A DNA stretch of 7,027 nucleotides from assembly GCA_934702165.1 (NCBI GenBank), contig CAKUYG010000114.1:1-7027 (forward strand), written 5' to 3'. The translations under genes were made by a program, and so were the position numbers. This DNA comes from an uncultured Bacteroidales bacterium. Lineage in GTDB: Bacteria; Bacteroidota; Bacteroidia; Bacteroidales; UBA932. This document shows positions 6,357 through 7,027 of the stretch, one piece after another. Positions within the stretch are counted from its first letter, which is position 1. Every line of letters starts with the position of its first letter. The notes under the pieces were generated by a model. It made no database searches. It saw only the letters and a list, made by a program, of their open reading frames with translations, and was not told the origin of the DNA.

Positions 6357-7027
6357 TTACCGGTTTTCAAGAGGGTTCCATGTGTCGGAACCGGGATTAA
6401 ACATGACATTGTCCAAGGTGTAGTCAGCCGCCTGGGCATCAGTCAGGACATGCGACCAGCCGACACGGCCAGCAGTGGACGCTCCCGGGCCGCTACAATT
6501 GTATTCGGCATAGAAGGCCGTCTTCTCCTTGGCCGGCCTGTTCCAGTTGTGCCATCCTTCTGGACGGATGTGCGGCCCCATCTCGCAGTTGAGATAGACC
6601 ACCTTCGCATAGTCCCTCCAAGGACGGCCCAGATAGACCTTATCTATGCCGGGAGCTGCTGTAAGTCGGCAGCGGTTGAACACATAGCCGAATTTCTCAC
6701 CCTCGAAGGTAGAGGCAGCTGTGATATAGCTGTTGCGCTTGGAGCGGATCTCGCAGTTCTCGAACCAGCACCTGCCCGGACCGAAGATGAAATCAGTGGT
6801 ACCCTCGATCAGGCAGTCCACGTAGATGCTGCGGCAGGTCTGCCCATCCTCGCCGTAACGGCCGTAGGTATAGATGGTGTCCTGATTGCCGAAGATGTGG
6901 CAGCGGCGCAGGAGGATGCGGTCCCCGTTGGTCATAAGCGCCACGGCCTGGCCGACCTCTCCGGCATCGTTGCGTATACTCAGATCCTCAAAAGTCACAT
7001 CATCCGCATCCACGTACACGGAAGCAC
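6357..7027 (-). CDS. Pectin methylesterase (CE8), C-terminal part
   Basis: This enzyme hydrolyses methyl esters of galacturonate in homogalacturonan, giving methanol and pectate that lyases or GH28 enzymes can attack. The frame stays open to the window edge, so the 5' part (signal peptide and first helix turns, roughly 100 residues) is missing. The GTG at 7019-7017 is an internal valine codon, not a start. Counting from that valine, the family signatures appear in order: GQAVAL (Q24, oxyanion region), GNQDTIY (Q46, D47 acid/base), TTDFIFG (D76 nucleophile), YITAAST and LGRPW (R132, W134). The C-terminus WSHVLTDAQAADYTLDNV is typical of the right-handed beta-helix family. All visible catalytic residues are intact. 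It is the upstream gene of an operon with the GH2 enzyme, and its promoter lies outside the window. Confidence 0.93.
   Translation of the reverse strand, partial: ASVYVDADDVTFEDLSIRNDAGEVGQAVALMTNGDRILLRRCHIFGNQDTIYTYGRYGEDGQTCRSIYVDCLIEGTTDFIFGPGRCWFENCEIRSKRNSYITAASTFEGEKFGYVFNRCRLTAAPGIDKVYLGRPWRDYAKVVYLNCEMGPHIRPEGWHNWNRPAKEKTAFYAEYNCSGPGASTAGRVGWSHVLTDAQAADYTLDNVMFNPGSDTWNPLENR

Noticed and set aside
1..7027. CRISPR arrays, insertion sequences, retron or toxin-antitoxin modules
   Set aside because: No regularly spaced direct repeats, transposase, reverse transcriptase or known toxin-antitoxin pair is present.

Overview
The window looks like Bacteroidota, most likely a gut-type Bacteroidales. 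The evidence is a membrane regulator built from Reg_prop propeller repeats, a Y_Y_Y domain and an AraC DNA-binding domain, which is typical of polysaccharide utilization loci (PULs). It is supported by two secreted-type carbohydrate-active enzymes, by promoters with the Bacteroidetes -7 element (TAnnTTTG), and by starts without a Shine-Dalgarno sequence. The genus cannot be fixed from this sequence.

Layout. Positions 1-476 contain no large gene. They start with about 20 bases matching the 5' part of a tRNA-Leu that does not continue as a tRNA. A GC-rich run of strong inverted repeats follows (41-176), then a minus-strand intrinsic terminator (179-206). Next is an AT-rich stretch with a candidate minus-strand small transcription unit: a -7 element at 367-374, a 28-residue hydrophobic ORF at 337-251 that overlaps a GC-rich hairpin, and the terminator at its end. 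A plus-strand -7 element at 397-404 probably drives the regulator. Positions 477-3359 (+) encode a 960-residue membrane regulator. Positions 6354-3346 (-) encode a glycoside hydrolase family 2 (GH2) enzyme of 1002 residues. Positions 7027-6357 (-) hold the C-terminal part of a pectin methylesterase (CE8) whose 5' end lies outside the window.

How they fit together. The pectinesterase and the GH2 gene are separated by 2 bases and are surely one operon. It converges on the regulator gene, and the two stop ends overlap by 14 bases. The likely picture is a small pectin-degradation locus: the esterase removes methyl groups from homogalacturonan or pectic oligosaccharides, the GH2 enzyme removes a sugar from a pectic side chain or fragment, and the regulator senses a pectin-derived ligand in the periplasm. 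No SusC/SusD pair is visible, so whether this is a complete PUL is unknown.

Most unusual points. The regulator has the sensor and output modules of a hybrid two-component system (HTCS) but no histidine kinase and no receiver between them. The leader region holds a possible unannotated hydrophobic microprotein or small RNA with its own promoter and terminator.
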